DNA from: CAZJLP01 sp964546955
GTDB taxonomy: Bacteria > Verrucomicrobiota > Verrucomicrobiia > Opitutales > Opitutaceae
Assembly: GCA_964546955.1 (NCBI GenBank)
Contig: CAZJLP010000048.1
Span: forward strand, 1-39,280
Reading direction: 5' to 3'
Length of the DNA stretch: 39,280 bases
This document shows positions 26,422 through 33,853 of this stretch, piece by piece (the first letter of the stretch is position 1; every line of letters starts with the position of its first letter). Made by a program: the position numbers and the translations under genes. The notes below the pieces were generated by a model. The model searched no databases. It was given only the letters and a program-made list of their open reading frames with translations, and was not told the DNA's origin.

Positions 26422-26576
26422 GGCCCAACGCACGGGCGGGCAAGAACCGTGCCCGGCGTCAGCGCGAGTGAAAAGTGTACTGCAATGTCGCCGCTTGCCA
26501 TCAACCAGGCGCGGAGGAAGCAAAATTCCGGATACGTGAGCCTGATGCGTCCTATGCGTAACGGTCGCCCTAATCC

Positions 26577-26600
26577 TGGGAAGTACTTCGCAACTTCCCA
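26577..26600 (+). promoter_or_regulatory. Hairpin abutting the start codon of the HAF-repeat gene
   Basis: A perfect 8-bp stem, TGGGAAGT (26577-26584) with ACTTCCCA (26593-26600), encloses an 8-nt loop. Its last base is the A of the ATG. If it folds in the mRNA, the start would sit at the stem base, so it could reduce or gate translation. No Shine-Dalgarno sequence is present. Confidence 0.45.
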
Positions 26601-27637
26601 TGAAAACATTCTTCCTCGTTTTTCTCTGCCTGGTCGCTTCCGTGTGCGCGCAGGGCCAGCTTCATAGTTTCACGGATCTCGGCACCTGGGGCTCGTACAC
26701 CTACTTGACCCCCACTGGAATCAACAACGATGGCGACGTCGTCGGCACCGCTTACGAGTCGGCTGGCCGCCCCGTTGCGTTTCGGCATCGTGCGGGTTCG
26801 TTTACCGGAGTACCTTCGCCTGGGCCAGCGCATTCCTCCTGGGGCAATGCCATCAACGCGAATTCACGCATTGTCGGTTTCTGCGATCGGAATAGCAGCC
26901 TGTACCATGCTTTTTATCAAGACGTCGGGGGCGGGCTGGGCATAGACTTCGACGGAGACGTCACCCGCAACACCGAAGCCGTTGCGATCAACGACAGCAA
27001 CTTTGTGGTGGGTTCCGTCACTTCCGGCGGAAGCGCCCAAGCTTTCCTCGGTCATACCGGTGGATGGATTTTCCCGTTGGGCTCGACGCTCGGATCCGCA
27101 TTCCGCGCCAAAGGAATCAACAACAATTTTGAGATCGTCGGATCTGGAACCTGGGGTGGGATGACCTATAATGCGTCGACCGGCGCCTCCAACTACATGG
27201 GCTGGTACCTGGGCAACTGGAACAACCAAGCTTCGGCGATCAATCAAACCGGCGAAGTCGCCGGGAAAGTGGGTTCAATCGGCTACCTATACTCAGGTGG
27301 CACGATCACCTATTTCGGCGCCAATGTTGCCGAGGTCAAAGGCATCAATTCAGCCGGCGATGTGGTCGGCACCACCACCACCGGCCGCGGCTTCTTGTAC
27401 CGTCGCGCGAGCGGCGCCTTTATCGACCTCAACTCCACGCTCTTCGCTTCGGTCGGCTCGACCTGGACCATCGTTCAAGCCACCGGTATCAACGACAGCC
27501 GAGTGATCTGCGCGCAGGCGCGCCGCCTAGCCACCATGGCGGATGGTCCCGGCTACGGGATGTATGTGTATCGTGCGGTGAAGCTGCGTCCTTTCGTCCT
27601 TATTCCGCTTCCCTTTCCGGTCGTGGCGACTCCCTGA
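26600..27637 (+). CDS. Secreted HAF-repeat (GIN..G.VVG) protein
   Basis: 345 residues with a signal peptide (MKTFFLVFLCLVASVCAQG). The mature part is built from about seven repeats of roughly 35-50 residues, each centred on a [GA]IN-x-x-x-x-[VI]-[VA]-G core: GINNDGDVVG, AINANSRIVG, AINDSNFVVG, GINNNFEIVG, AINQTGEVAG, GINSAGDVVG, then a final GINDSRVIC. This is the HAF-type extracellular repeat, thought to form a beta-propeller-like structure. No catalytic residues are recognised. The C-terminus (RPFVLIPLPFPVVATP) is hydrophobic and Pro-rich but is not a PEP-CTERM or sortase signal. Its role is unknown; surface binding is a guess. Confidence 0.85.
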   Translation: MKTFFLVFLCLVASVCAQGQLHSFTDLGTWGSYTYLTPTGINNDGDVVGTAYESAGRPVAFRHRAGSFTGVPSPGPAHSSWGNAINANSRIVGFCDRNSSLYHAFYQDVGGGLGIDFDGDVTRNTEAVAINDSNFVVGSVTSGGSAQAFLGHTGGWIFPLGSTLGSAFRAKGINNNFEIVGSGTWGGMTYNASTGASNYMGWYLGNWNNQASAINQTGEVAGKVGSIGYLYSGGTITYFGANVAEVKGINSAGDVVGTTTTGRGFLYRRASGAFIDLNSTLFASVGSTWTIVQATGINDSRVICAQARRLATMADGPGYGMYVYRAVKLRPFVLIPLPFPVVATP

Positions 27638-27646
27638 TGTTCTGAC

Positions 27647-27668
27647 GGGCGCCCCCAACCGGGTGCCC
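27647..27668. terminator. Hairpin between convergent genes
   Basis: GGGCGCCC (27647-27654) pairs with GGGTGCCC (27661-27668) through one G-T wobble, with loop CCAACC. It lies between the ends of the HAF gene (+) and the STAND gene (-). It has no T tract on either side, so termination is only suggested. Confidence 0.4.
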
Positions 27669-27739
27669 CTCGTTCCGCAGGCGGGCGCGGTCCTAAAGGT
27701 CTCAAATGGCCGGAACGTGCAGCCTGCAGACGCCTTGTT

Positions 27740-30700
27740 TCACTTGGTCAACGATCTCTCCGCCGCGATGAACTGCTCCACCAATCGCGTATCGCTCAGC
27801 GGCTTTGCTTGTTCTGGAAGGGTCAGGATCATCTTCTCCGCGTCCGACAACATTTCGCGTTTCTGCGCTGCGCCTTCGGGACCTAAATCCTGGGCCGCAG
27901 CTTGCATGGTAAGCGCCCAAGCGAGATTCCAACGCAGCTGCAAACGAGAATCTCCCGCGGCCAATCGACTTCGAAGGAAGTCGACGGAAGGATCGATGAT
28001 CTGCCGCGCCTCCTCGGAGCGCCCTTGGCGGGCAAGCGTCAAAGCGAGCCAGATGCGGCTGGGAGCCTCGCTGCCGGCTTTCCGCGCCTTCTGCTCCGCC
28101 GTCTGAAGAGGAGGCAGCGAGCGCCGCAGCGCACCTTCGGCATCGCTCCAGCGTTCCTGCATCGCGAGAGCTCGTCCCAAATCGTAGTCGCAGGCTTTGA
28201 TCAGGCGCTCGACCGCCGGTTTCTCTTCGACCGCGAGAGAGCCGTCGCCGCGCAACGACTCGCAACGCGGTCTCGAGGTCTCAGCACCCTTTGCCACCTC
28301 CTCGTAGCGACCGAGGTGCCACGCTATGCTCCGAATCCGTGCCGCGCCGTCTTCAGCCCATACGACCGCGCTCGCGGGTTTTCCTCCGGCTCCCGCCTGC
28401 AGCTCGGCCCGCAACTCCCGCGCTGTTTCAAGCGCGGTTTCAGAGGCTTTCTGGTTCCCGCGGCGCGCCTCCCACTCTGCGATCGTGAACGCGAGTTCGG
28501 GAGCACCAATCGCTCGGGCACTGACCTTTTTACTGCGCACAAGGTCGAGCGCCGATTGAAGATTCACCAGAGCCTCCTCCACTTTGCCGGTTTGCATGCG
28601 AACGGCGCCACTTTGCGCCCTGACCACCGCGAGAAGTTCCCACGAACTGGTGAGCGTCGGGCTGGCACGTAGAAAATCCTGTGACGCTTTTTCCGCCGCC
28701 GTGAGGCGATCGATTGCCGCCTCGTGCCGATTGCGCGCCACCTCGACCAACGCCAAAAAGAATTGAGCCAAGCCGCGAGTGGAAAGCGCCATCAGGTCGC
28801 CAGGCCGCTTCTCGAGCACCCGCTCGGCCAGTTCGAGCGCCTCCCGATTCAACCGTTCCGCGTCCGGAGAGTCTCGCTTGATACTGGTGGTGATGGAAAG
28901 AGCGTGCGAGTACAGGCCGGTCGCCGTGAGATCGGAAAGGTCGAGCGCCCCCGCTTCCACTAGCACTGCCTTGGCCTCATCCAGCAAGGCCGCTTTCGCT
29001 TCAGCCGCCGGCTCGAAGCGGAGCAGCCCGATCAACGTTTTTGCGTATTCGCGACGATCTCGCTTGGTTGCATTCGGTTTGCTGGCAATCGGTTTCAGAA
29101 GTTCACGGGCGCGCCTGATCGTGGGCAGCGCGATTTTGAGATCTGTTAGAGGGCTCGTGGCCGACGCTCGCAGGGCGATCGCAAGCGAATAAATGACGCG
29201 GTCGGACGCATCTTTTTTCTCCGCCAGCTTTTCGAGCTCCCGAACCGCCTCCTCTATCATCTTCCTTCCTTCGTCCCGCTTGCCCTGCGCCGCGAGCATT
29301 TCGCCCGATAACGCCAGCGCCAATGAGCGGTTTAAGACCGTTTCGGGTGTACGAAACTCCGGAGGAAGGCTGTCGTAGTAGGCGATCGTTCGAACGCCCA
29401 CGTGTTCGATGATATCAACGCGGCCCGTCGGTCCAATTTCCTCGAACAGGTCGTCCACCAGGTAAGCGACCAATTTATCAGCTTCCCTCCGCGCGCGATC
29501 GGTCAGTTCTTGCGCCGCGTGTGACTTCTCTTCCGCCGCCTGCGCGCGTCGCATGTTCACATAGCCGAAAACCGCTCCCAACAGCGCGATCGCCGCCAAA
29601 CTCAACCCGAACGCTGCGAGGCGGCGCGACCGAGTCAGCGCTCGTTGCGCAGCCGCTTCGTTGGCCTGGGTTGCCGCCAATTGCGCCTCGGCCGCCTCTT
29701 TCGCTTCGCGTTCCCGTCGCACGTTGCGACTCGCGCGCACAACGCCGCATAGTACGTCGTGAGTGAGCTCGATGCGTCGCACATCGAGACGGTCTTCGAT
29801 TCGAAGCAGCCTTCGACCGACCAGCGTCTCGACCGCATTGGCTGCCGCGCCGGTCGCGGCAAATTCCTTCCGCACCCGTTCTTCGGCGACGCTTTCCCGG
29901 TAGCCGGATTCGGTGAGCAGAACATCCTCCACGGCGTTGCGGACACCGGGCGGCTGATCCGCCAGCGCCCGCTCGTAGAATTCGGCGAGGATCGTGTCGC
30001 GCGACCCCGCCAAAAGCGTGCTGGAAATTTCGCCCTGCCGCTGGACTTTGCGCGCCTCGTTCAACTCGCGGCAGACGAGACTGAGCAGGGACGGCTCGAC
30101 CTCGGCATCGGCCACACTGCGGGCACCCGAGACAAATTTGACGATCGCCTCGGCGACCTCGGGTTTGACCAAATTTCCGCCCGGGCCCGTCACGGCGGCG
30201 ACCGCTTGCGCGCCGGTCATCCGGGCGAGTCGCATGCGGTTTTGCGTGATCGAAGGCATGTCTCCCTTGAGGCCTTCGAGGTGCGCGACGTAATCCTCGC
30301 GCAGCGCCAGTAGCACGCGATAGTCGGCTCGGCCGAAATCGAAGCGCTCGGCTTGGGCTTCGTCCTGCTCGATTCGCGCCTCCACTTCCTCCGGCGGACG
30401 ATTCTCGACCAGATGGCCGAGCTGCTGTAGAAACGAGCGGGCTCGTTCGCGTCCCTCGCCATCGGACTGCGCCAGGGTGAAGACCTCCTCGAACTGGTCG
30501 AAGATCAATAAGGGCAGCAAGAGCTTTTCGGTCGCATCCCGCAGGCTTCGTCCGCGCACATGAAACAATTCCCACAACGACTCCTCCGACTCCGGATCCG
30601 GTGATGCGGTCCACCGCCCTTTTCCCTCCACCGCGCGAGCCAGCGCCTGCCTGACCTGCGCACCCGGATCGGCCGCTTCACGACTGTAGTCTATTCTCAC

Positions 30701-30940
30701 ATACACCGGACAAAAGCCCTCGGCCCGAAGTTGCGGAACGACGCCCGCCCGCAACAGCGAGGTCTTGCCTGACCCGGATTGGCCGAAAAGGACCGTCAGC
30801 AGTTTCCGTTGCACCCGGCGCGCCAATTCGTTCACCTCCGCTTCGCGGCCATGAAAATAGGCCCGGCTGTCCTCGGTAAAGGAAGCGAGGCCGAGCCACG
30901 GGTTTTCGCGGTCCACGATAAGCTGGGAAGAATCGCTCAT
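27740..30940 (-). CDS. nSTAND1-type P-loop ATPase with TM helix and TPR tail
   Basis: 1066 residues. It opens with the nSTAND1 signature ENPWLGLASFTEDSRAYFHGRE (split at about 12-32), Walker A GQSGSGKTS (53-61), Walker B LLIFDQFEE (145-153, D148) and a sensor-like ALREDYVAHLEGL (about 212-224). The winged-helix end RRIELTHDVL follows (about 388-397). A charged coiled coil (410-435) leads to one hydrophobic helix (about 440-461), then an Ala/Leu/Glu-rich alpha-helical region of about 580 residues that reads as TPR-like repeats. STAND ATPases are signal-triggered oligomerising switches. The start ATG overlaps the stop of the SIR2/TIR gene by 4 nt (ATGA), fixing the start and implying a complex or shared pathway. 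It has no catalytic effector domain of its own; the TIR protein is the likely effector. Confidence 0.88.
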   Translation of the reverse strand: MSDSSQLIVDRENPWLGLASFTEDSRAYFHGREAEVNELARRVQRKLLTVLFGQSGSGKTSLLRAGVVPQLRAEGFCPVYVRIDYSREAADPGAQVRQALARAVEGKGRWTASPDPESEESLWELFHVRGRSLRDATEKLLLPLLIFDQFEEVFTLAQSDGEGRERARSFLQQLGHLVENRPPEEVEARIEQDEAQAERFDFGRADYRVLLALREDYVAHLEGLKGDMPSITQNRMRLARMTGAQAVAAVTGPGGNLVKPEVAEAIVKFVSGARSVADAEVEPSLLSLVCRELNEARKVQRQGEISSTLLAGSRDTILAEFYERALADQPPGVRNAVEDVLLTESGYRESVAEERVRKEFAATGAAANAVETLVGRRLLRIEDRLDVRRIELTHDVLCGVVRASRNVRREREAKEAAEAQLAATQANEAAAQRALTRSRRLAAFGLSLAAIALLGAVFGYVNMRRAQAAEEKSHAAQELTDRARREADKLVAYLVDDLFEEIGPTGRVDIIEHVGVRTIAYYDSLPPEFRTPETVLNRSLALALSGEMLAAQGKRDEGRKMIEEAVRELEKLAEKKDASDRVIYSLAIALRASATSPLTDLKIALPTIRRARELLKPIASKPNATKRDRREYAKTLIGLLRFEPAAEAKAALLDEAKAVLVEAGALDLSDLTATGLYSHALSITTSIKRDSPDAERLNREALELAERVLEKRPGDLMALSTRGLAQFFLALVEVARNRHEAAIDRLTAAEKASQDFLRASPTLTSSWELLAVVRAQSGAVRMQTGKVEEALVNLQSALDLVRSKKVSARAIGAPELAFTIAEWEARRGNQKASETALETARELRAELQAGAGGKPASAVVWAEDGAARIRSIAWHLGRYEEVAKGAETSRPRCESLRGDGSLAVEEKPAVERLIKACDYDLGRALAMQERWSDAEGALRRSLPPLQTAEQKARKAGSEAPSRIWLALTLARQGRSEEARQIIDPSVDFLRSRLAAGDSRLQLRWNLAWALTMQAAAQDLGPEGAAQKREMLSDAEKMILTLPEQAKPLSDTRLVEQFIAAERSLTK

Positions 30941-32325
30941 GCTCCGCCCTTTCCAAAAAACTGCTGCAGCCGCGTCACGAAGGCCACCGTGGTCTCGCCC
31001 CCGCGCAGCCGGGTGAAGTGCAATTCCTTGAAACGTTCCGGCACGAGAGCCTCCAGCTCGCTCGTGTCGTCGATGCAGACCGGAAGGACAAAAACGGCAC
31101 CATCGGCGATGCTGCGCGCGCGATCCACGGCATAACTCCACTCGCGGCGGAAATACGCTTCGGTGCGGCGCTGCGTCGTGGCGGAGATCACCGGCAAAAA
31201 GAAGGAGCAACGCGCGATGTTCTGGCGGATTTTGCGGTCGTAATCGTCGCCGCTTTCCAGGCGCTCCATGTCAAACCACGTCGTAATCCCTGCGGAATCG
31301 AGACCGGCCTTCAACTGTTGCACGGCGGAAAGGTCTTCGCGGGCATAGCTGATGAACACGGCATTGTCCGGCATCTCCCGCGCGGGAGGCAAAAACCGCA
31401 TCGGCGGCGCCGAGCCCCCTGTTGCCGGCCTGCGCCGTTCCGTCCATCGACGGTGCAGCTCGCGCACGAACGCCTCGGCTCCCGCGTACATGCGGGTGCG
31501 CACGCTGACCTGCTGCAGGAACGCGACTAATCGCCGATCGGCGCCCGAATGGCTGTCGGCCAGAACTTCGCCCACGTCGCGGGGGTCCGACAGTCTCCTG
31601 CGTTTCAGCATGCGGAGGAACAGCCGCGCCAACCAATTGGAGAAGTCGCTTCCGATCACGAGCAAATGACTGTGTTCGAGTTCGTGAAACAGCTTCTCCG
31701 GCGTGAGATGCTCGCTCTGCAGCGCACACAGGAACTCGAGCGTGTCCTCGTCTGAAATGACATATGTGGGCGAGGCCGAAAGCCGCCCTAGCAGGTGATA
31801 CACCACCGGACGCTGGAGCTGGTCGCGCGGCGTCGGGAGATCCGTCACGCGGTTGGGGGCATAGGCAATCACCTCCGTCGACTGCGCACCGGCAAATCGC
31901 TCCAGATTGATCGCCTGCTCCAGCATGGGATCGAAGGTGGTGGAGACAAAAAGATCGAAATCCGTGATCTGCGCCAGCAAGCGCAGCGCGGGGGAAGGGG
32001 TCAGCGCGGAATCGCGCATGATGCTGCGCAGCCGCGTGTAGGCCTCTTCACGACGCCCGCGTTGACCCAGGTAGGCGCAGACGACGTCGTTGATCGACAG
32101 CGGTTGATCCAGGCCGGGCAGCGCCACATTCAGCTTCGCCGCGAGTTTTTCCGCCAGCCAAGGAAAGAGCGGGCGGGGGCTGCCGTGGATCTCGATCGTC
32201 AGCAACTCGGGCCCCACAATCGGGATCACCCGCTTTTCCTCGATATAGTTCAGCAGGTCTTCCCACGCGTCTTCGTCGAGCGTGTTAATCGCGGTCTGCA
32301 CAGCGTAGGGCGCGGGGGCGTTCAT
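30937..32325 (-). CDS. SIR2-like/TIR two-domain protein (putative NAD-targeting effector)
   Basis: 462 residues, no signal peptide. The N-terminal region (about 28-235) follows the SIR2_2 layout: RVIPIVGPELL (glycine loop), DFDLFVSTTFDPMLEQAI (at the TTNxD position), VVYHLLGRLSASPTYVISDEDTLEFL (the H-x-x-G and DDY-like element, H177) and HSHLLVIGSDFSNWLARLFLR. Residues about 321-460 are a TIR_2 domain: NAVFISYAREDLSAVQQLKAGLDSAGI, TTWFDMERLESGDDY, SFFLPVISATTQ and YFRREWSYAV, with E395 the candidate NADase Glu. The usual catalytic Asn of SIR2 NADases is Thr here (STTFD, 128-132), so that domain may bind rather than cleave NAD. It lies first in an operon with the STAND ATPase. A defence or cell-suicide role is inferred. 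Confidence 0.87.
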   Translation of the reverse strand: MNAPAPYAVQTAINTLDEDAWEDLLNYIEEKRVIPIVGPELLTIEIHGSPRPLFPWLAEKLAAKLNVALPGLDQPLSINDVVCAYLGQRGRREEAYTRLRSIMRDSALTPSPALRLLAQITDFDLFVSTTFDPMLEQAINLERFAGAQSTEVIAYAPNRVTDLPTPRDQLQRPVVYHLLGRLSASPTYVISDEDTLEFLCALQSEHLTPEKLFHELEHSHLLVIGSDFSNWLARLFLRMLKRRRLSDPRDVGEVLADSHSGADRRLVAFLQQVSVRTRMYAGAEAFVRELHRRWTERRRPATGGSAPPMRFLPPAREMPDNAVFISYAREDLSAVQQLKAGLDSAGITTWFDMERLESGDDYDRKIRQNIARCSFFLPVISATTQRRTEAYFRREWSYAVDRARSIADGAVFVLPVCIDDTSELEALVPERFKELHFTRLRGGETTVAFVTRLQQFFGKGGA

Positions 32326-32532
32326 GGTGGCGCCATTTCAACGACTCGGCTGCCACGCCTTGGCCGCGGTTGCGCTTCAACCGTAGCCGATTGGGGTGAC
32401 GTGTTGGAGAGGTGACCGCCTGAGGGGCCGAACATTAGAGGTAGCGTGCCGACGACTCTGCCCGCCTTCCAGCAGAAAAGCGGCCGTTCCCTTCGCCTCG
32501 GCGGGCCGCAGGAAACCGCAGCAGGCGTTCGC

Positions 32533-32958
32533 TCATTTCAACGCGAGAACAACGGCTCCCGCGGCGATCAACAGGCCGCCAGCCGCCGTCTTCCAGGTGA
32601 TCGCTTCGCCCAGAAACAATGCGGCGAGCACGAGCACAAAGACCACGCTAAGCTTGTCGATCGGCGCGACGCGCGACGCGTCGCCGAGTTGGAGGGCCCG
32701 GAAATAGCAAAGCCAGGAAAGGCCGGTGGCAATGCCCGACAAGGTAAGAAAAAGCCACGTCTTACGGGTAAATCCCGCCAGCGCCGACGCCTCGCTCGTG
32801 GCGAAGACGACAATCCAGGCAAACACGAGCACCACGCCGGTGCGCACGGCCGTCGCCAGGTTGGAACTCACTCCGGCGACCCCAATTTTTGCCAAGATCG
32901 CCGTCGCAGCCGCGAACAACGCCGACAACAAAGACCAAGCCAGCCACGAGTTTTTCAT
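32533..32958 (-). CDS. Half-size EamA/DMT-family transporter
   Basis: 141 residues, the size of single-repeat EamA proteins. Canonical ten-helix members carry two such repeats. About five hydrophobic helices are visible: WLAWSLLSALFAAATAILAKIG split at 5-26, then TGVVLVFAWIVVFAT, WLFLTLSGIATGLSWLCYFRAL, LSVVFVLVLAALFLGE and TAAGGLLIAAGAVVLAL. The motif LSWLCYFRALQLGDASRVAPIDKLS is typical of EamA. Such half-size proteins are thought to dimerise; the substrate is unknown. A purine-rich GGAGGAGGAAG lies upstream on its strand, but about 14 nt from the ATG, further than a normal ribosome site. It is on the same strand as the SIR2/TIR-STAND operon and 207 nt upstream of it; a shared transcript is possible but not shown. 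Confidence 0.9.
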   Translation of the reverse strand: MKNSWLAWSLLSALFAAATAILAKIGVAGVSSNLATAVRTGVVLVFAWIVVFATSEASALAGFTRKTWLFLTLSGIATGLSWLCYFRALQLGDASRVAPIDKLSVVFVLVLAALFLGEAITWKTAAGGLLIAAGAVVLALK

Positions 32959-33163
32959 GGGCGATAGCTACTTCCTCCTCCTCGACAGCGCGAAGAAAAA
33001 TCTCCCGCCTGCGCCCGCCGAGGCAGATGAAACGCCAAAGAACGTATTGATAGACATGCGAGCGCTCACTCCGATGGCGGGCCGATCTCTGAGCGGCGCA
33101 GCCCACGCCCGACAGCCCGCCGGGGGACGGCGGGCTCCACCGCGGTCTTCACTTCGACGTCCA

Positions 33164-33197
33164 AAATAACTCTGAAGTTATTTACTCATAGTTATTT
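33164..33197. promoter_or_regulatory. AGTTATTT dyad and tandem repeat (operator-like)
   Basis: AAATAACT (33164-33171) and AGTTATTT (33176-33183) form a perfect 8-bp dyad around CTGA. A further AGTTATTT follows at 33190-33197, exactly 14 nt after the previous one. It is an AT-rich island in a GC-rich region, between the EamA gene (-) and the small ORF (+). Three half-sites suggest a transcription-factor site or promoter. Confidence 0.4.
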
Positions 33198-33249
33198 GCT
33201 CGCCTGAGTCTCAGCTCGCCTACCTTTTTTTCGGCCAACTCCTCCGTCA

Positions 33250-33365
33250 CCCGGCAAACCGCCCCAGCCGAACAGGGTAAGACGATTTACCGGGTCGACG
33301 GGGGGCAACGGCGCCGGGTTGGGGCCGGGCGGTGCTCCCGGGTGCCAAGAGGGCTCTGCCCTGAT
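33250..33365 (+). promoter_or_regulatory. Structured 5' leader, riboswitch-like but unassigned
   Basis: Possible stems: ACCCGG (33250-33255) with CCGGGT (33291-33296); GGTAA (33277-33281) with TTACC (33288-33292), which shares bases with the first and so is mutually exclusive; and AGGGC-TCT-GCCCT near 33351-33363. The segment contains GGCAAACC and later GCCGGGTTG, short blocks also found in c-di-GMP-I (GEMM) riboswitches, but the core GACGCAAAGCC block is absent. A regulatory RNA is possible, not established. Confidence 0.3.
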
Positions 33366-33441
33366 TTCGTGGATGCCCTACGGCGGTTACTCTTTCGCCG
33401 ACACCTCGCCTCAGCAGACCACAAACCCGGAAGAAGAAGTT

Positions 33442-33669
33442 ATGAAAAAAATAGTCGGTCTCGTTCTCGTTGTGTCGGCATTCGGCCTCGGCCTGCACGG
33501 CCTAATTCGCAAAGAATCTTCGCCGGCCCGTTCTCCCAGGTCCTCAGCCGTGGTTATCAATTCGCTCGACGATGAGCGCAGCGGTCAGCGCGCGATCTAC
33601 TTCACCGCCGGCGGCACGCTAACGATCAACGGCAACCAAGCGGTCGTCCGCCAAACGCCGGCGCGGTAA
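33442..33669 (+). CDS. Small exported or membrane-anchored protein, unknown function
   Basis: 75 residues. The N-terminus is a signal or anchor (MKKIVGLVLVVSAFGLGLHGL), followed by RKESSPARSPRSSAVVINSLDDERSG and a short beta-type C-terminus (RAIYFTAGGTLTINGNQAVV). I recognise no family. The start is supported by the MKK signal sequence and by a GGAAGAAGAAG purine run just upstream, the best Shine-Dalgarno-like site at normal spacing in the window. An in-frame ATG at 33319 would place the hydrophobic helix internally and is rejected. The gene stands alone, behind an unusual leader and repeat dyad. Confidence 0.65.
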   Translation: MKKIVGLVLVVSAFGLGLHGLIRKESSPARSPRSSAVVINSLDDERSGQRAIYFTAGGTLTINGNQAVVRQTPAR

Positions 33670-33690
33670 CGCGCTGGAGGTTCGGAGCTT

Positions 33691-33707
33691 CGAGTTAACT
33701 CGAGTTA
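33691..33707. repeat. Nested palindromes CGAGTTAACTCG / AACTCGAGTT
   Basis: A 12-nt perfect palindrome (33691-33702) overlaps a 10-nt palindrome formed by the following bases, so GAGTTAA is present twice. It lies about 20 nt after the stop of the 75-residue ORF. Role unknown. Confidence 0.4.
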
Positions 33708-33779
33708 AGCAACCGTTGGGCGCGATCTCCGAGCGTGCTATTGGACGTATTCTTACGAAAGCCCCGGAGGCCCCAAACC

Positions 33780-33800
33780 AACGCGCTCGGAGAGCGCGTT
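33780..33800. terminator. Perfect 9-bp hairpin between convergent genes
   Basis: AACGCGCTC (33780-33788), loop GGA, GAGCGCGTT (33792-33800). It sits between the small ORF (+) and the end of the beta-helix gene (-). There is no T tract, so it may be a transcript-end stabiliser rather than a true intrinsic terminator. Confidence 0.4.
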
Positions 33801-33853
33801 CCACCTCGATCCACTACGCACCAACGTTTTCAGAGCTTTCTTAAATCGCGGGT

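Larger units (their letters stand above)
32959..33441. other. 483-nt intergenic region with repeats and a structured leader
   Basis: No gene is recognised. It lies between the divergently read EamA gene and the 75-residue ORF. From 33164 it contains the AGTTATTT-type repeats, then a GC-rich segment (33250-33365) with several possible stems, both annotated separately. The segment 32959-33163 shows nothing identifiable. Confidence 0.5.

Noticed and set aside
29478..30614. 378-residue minus-strand frame inside the STAND gene
   Set aside because: It is the out-of-frame reading of the ATPase region; the Walker motifs are in the other frame.
27740..32325. Calling the operon Avs5 or Thoeris
   Set aside because: In Avs5 the SIR2 and STAND domains are on one protein, and Thoeris pairs a TIR protein with a SIR2 effector without a STAND ATPase. 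The layout here fits neither, so a family name would be misleading.
33250..33365. Firm c-di-GMP-I riboswitch call
   Set aside because: Only short blocks match; the GACGCAAAGCC core and a GNRA-capped stem were not found.
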